Shown one piece after another: positions 6,167 to 7,645 of a stretch of DNA of 7,645 nucleotides. Source of the DNA: Akkermansiaceae bacterium (GTDB lineage: Bacteria; Verrucomicrobiota; Verrucomicrobiia; Verrucomicrobiales; Akkermansiaceae); NCBI GenBank assembly GCA_903909905.1, contig CAIVXP010000200.1:1-7645 (forward strand). The letters are read 5' to 3'. The first letter of the stretch is position 1; the number at the start of each line of letters is the position of its first letter. The translations under genes and the position numbers were made by a program. The notes below the pieces were generated by a model, which was not told the origin of the DNA, ran no database searches, and saw only the letters and a program-made list of their open reading frames with translations.

Positions 6167-7477
6167 TTACGCTCGAATCAATCCGAGCTTTGAATAGTTC
6201 GCGCCGAGGATTGGCGTGAGGTTGGGGGCGCGCAGCCAATCGGTGAGCAGGCTGGCGTAAACGCTGCGAAAATCGACGCTGTGATTGATGTCGCCTTCGG
6301 AGAGTTCGGTGAGGCTTGGGTGTTTTCCATGGAGCCCGCCCGCAACGCCCGCACCCGCCACAAACAAACAAGAGGCTTTGCCGTGGTCGGTTCCGGCGCT
6401 GGCGTTTTCCGCCACGCGGCGGCCAAATTCTGAAAAGGTCATGAGCACGACGCGCTTATCGTTGCCTTGTTCTTTTAGGTCGGCGAAGAACGACTTGAGT
6501 CCGCTGTCGAGTTGGCCGAGAAGGCGGTCGTGCGCGTTCGCTTGTTTAAAGTGAGTATCGAAGCCGCCGTGGCTCACATAATAGACGCGTGTTGGCATAC
6601 CCCCTGCGATCATGCGTGCGACAAGGTTGAGGTTGCGGGCAATCGGTGTACCGTCGTAGGGGATGCCTGTTTTGTGTTTCATTGCGAGCTCGAGGATTTT
6701 TTCCGAGCTGACGCGGGCATCGAGGGCGACGCGTTCGAGGAAGGCTAGGTTGGTTTCGCTATGAATGCCGCCGTGACGGCCGCCGGCGGGCATCGCGATC
6801 GAGGCACCGGAAACCATTTCGTCATCATCAGTCGGTTGGTTGAGCTCGGCAAAAAATTCTTCGGCGAGCGCCTTTTCGCCGCCGCTGTGGATCCACCGAT
6901 AGAGCTCGGGCGAGCTGAGGCACACGCCGGGGTTCTTAAGCGCGCCGAAGCTTTCCGGTTGGGTTTTGTTGAAACTCATGCCGACCGTCGGATCCGCGCC
7001 CGGGCAGGCGTTGTCAAAATAGCGTCCGAGCCAGCCGGTGGTGGAGCGGTTGCTGGTATCGCAGGTTTCCCAGATCGAGGTGGAAACGAAATGCGAGCGG
7101 TTCGGATTCGGGTAGCCGACCCCTTGCACGATGCCAAGCCCGCCCTCCTTGTAAAGCGAGCCGAGGAAGGGCATCGCGGCGTTCAATCCGACATGGTCAC
7201 TGAGGCGGATGATTTCCTTTTCTTTTTTCGCCAGCCGCGGCCGCGCCTTGTGATAGGCATCGTCCGCGAAAGGAATCAGAGTGTTGAGGCCATCGTTTCC
7301 ACCTGCCAACTGAACTACTACGAGTATCGTATCATCCTTGCCGGTGGTCGCCTGGACAGCGAGGTCCTTTGCCTCAGTGTGAAGCTGCGCAAAAGTGCGT
7401 TCGACAAACATCGGGATTGTCCATGCCGAGGACGCGCCAAGCATGGTCGAGCGGAGGAATTCGCGGCGAGTTTTCAT
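6167..7477 (-). CDS. DUF1501 domain-containing protein, Tat-exported
   Basis: This 436-residue protein starts with a twin-arginine signal: TRREFLRS (3-10), then the apolar stretch TMLGASSAWTIPMFV and a likely cleavage after TFA (28-30). It should be exported folded to the periplasm. DUF1501 proteins are abundant in Planctomycetota and Verrucomicrobiota and have a sulfatase/alkaline-phosphatase-like fold, but their reaction is not established. Conserved blocks are VVVQLAGGNDGLNTLIPF (53-70), YPNPNRSHF (122-130), GWLGRYFD (148-155), YVSHGGFDTHF (300-310), MTFSEFGRRVAENASAGTDHG (from 346, GTDHG at 362-366) and NHSVDFRSVYASLLTDWL (398-415). The Asp/His in FDTH and TDHG are candidate metal ligands (inference). 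It follows the DUF1800-like gene after 30 nt, the usual partner in these phyla, and bioA lies 41 nt further on. No Shine-Dalgarno precedes the ATG at 7477. Confidence 0.93.
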   Translation of the reverse strand: MKTRREFLRSTMLGASSAWTIPMFVERTFAQLHTEAKDLAVQATTGKDDTILVVVQLAGGNDGLNTLIPFADDAYHKARPRLAKKEKEIIRLSDHVGLNAAMPFLGSLYKEGGLGIVQGVGYPNPNRSHFVSTSIWETCDTSNRSTTGWLGRYFDNACPGADPTVGMSFNKTQPESFGALKNPGVCLSSPELYRWIHSGGEKALAEEFFAELNQPTDDDEMVSGASIAMPAGGRHGGIHSETNLAFLERVALDARVSSEKILELAMKHKTGIPYDGTPIARNLNLVARMIAGGMPTRVYYVSHGGFDTHFKQANAHDRLLGQLDSGLKSFFADLKEQGNDKRVVLMTFSEFGRRVAENASAGTDHGKASCLFVAGAGVAGGLHGKHPSLTELSEGDINHSVDFRSVYASLLTDWLRAPNLTPILGANYSKLGLIRA

Positions 7478-7507
7478 AAGATTTGGGTTGGCTGGAGTTT
7501 TATTGGA

Positions 7508-7645
7508 TCAGCAAAGTTGGTAGTAGGGCGTGCTGAGCATCAGGTGGCAAAGCTCGGCGACCTGTTTGTCGGTGAATGATGCGCCCTTTTTCGATTGGGC
7601 ATATTCGATGAATGAGGCGGCAGCCTTGGCGGGAAGTGGTCCATG
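7508..7645 (-). CDS. C-terminal end of a probable DUF1800 protein
   Basis: Only the last 45 codons are in the window; the gene enters from the right edge and stops with TGA at 7510-7508. The visible protein ends GASFTDKQVAELCHLMLSTP followed by YYQLC. An ending of the form helix, then L-x-S-x-P-x-x-Q-L, is typical of DUF1800 proteins, which usually precede a DUF1501 gene in Planctomycetota and Verrucomicrobiota. Here the DUF1501 gene starts 30 nt later on the same strand. The call rests on this short tail plus the neighbour, so another secreted-protein family is possible. The function of DUF1800 proteins is not established. Confidence 0.65.
   Translation of the reverse strand, partial: HGPLPAKAAASFIEYAQSKKGASFTDKQVAELCHLMLSTPYYQLC

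Noticed and set aside
4863..6197. A 444-codon open frame on the plus strand opposite bioA
   Set aside because: It is antisense to a clear bioA, its protein has no recognisable motif, and long antisense frames are expected from GC-rich codon bias.
6126..6371. Upstream extension of bioA to an ATG at 6371
   Set aside because: It overlaps the end of the DUF1501 gene, encodes basic low-complexity sequence and exceeds normal BioA length by 82 residues.

Overview
The window holds seven protein-coding genes (two cut by the window edges) and one tRNA gene. All lie on the minus strand except one membrane channel gene. The pairing of a Tat-exported DUF1501 protein with a DUF1800-like protein, GC-rich codon use, and start codons mostly without a Shine-Dalgarno match suggest a bacterium of the Planctomycetota-Verrucomicrobiota group, more likely Verrucomicrobiota. 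This is inferred from gene content; there is no rRNA marker here.

Layout from left to right. 1-399 (-): N-terminal part of a saccharopine-dehydrogenase-like protein of the carboxynorspermidine/carboxyspermidine dehydrogenase type (polyamine synthesis). 481-2463 (-): a complete ABC-F ATPase (soluble, ribosome-associated family). 2464-2618: a divergent intergenic region with a perfect 24-bp palindrome and extra half-site-like copies, probably an operator/promoter region. 2619-3284 (+): an MIP-family channel (aquaporin/NIP-like) with two NPA motifs and an unusually open predicted filter. 3285-3358: convergent junction with a small hairpin. 3359-3922 and 3939-4430 (-): a two-gene unit of nrdR, the repressor of ribonucleotide reductase genes, followed by an unrecognised 187-residue protein whose N-terminal half looks like a divergent ATP-cone. 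4455-4695: intergenic stretch with a dyad upstream of nrdR, an AT-rich tract and several short hairpins. 4696-4770 (-): tRNA-Cys(GCA) with an encoded CCA end. 4818-6125 (-): bioA, the aminotransferase of biotin synthesis. 6167-7477 (-): a Tat-exported DUF1501 protein. 7508-7645 (-): the C-terminal end of a probable DUF1800 protein.

The DUF1800-DUF1501 pair (30-nt gap) looks like an operon, and bioA follows 41 nt later on the same strand, so it may be read from the same transcript. nrdR and its follower (16-nt gap) form a second likely operon. The rest is mostly core metabolism and information processing. The parts most worth a second look are the ATP-cone-like protein next to nrdR, the palindromic operator shared by the ABC-F and channel genes, and the channel's filter residues. 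I see no mobile element, CRISPR array, toxin-antitoxin pair or defence cassette.
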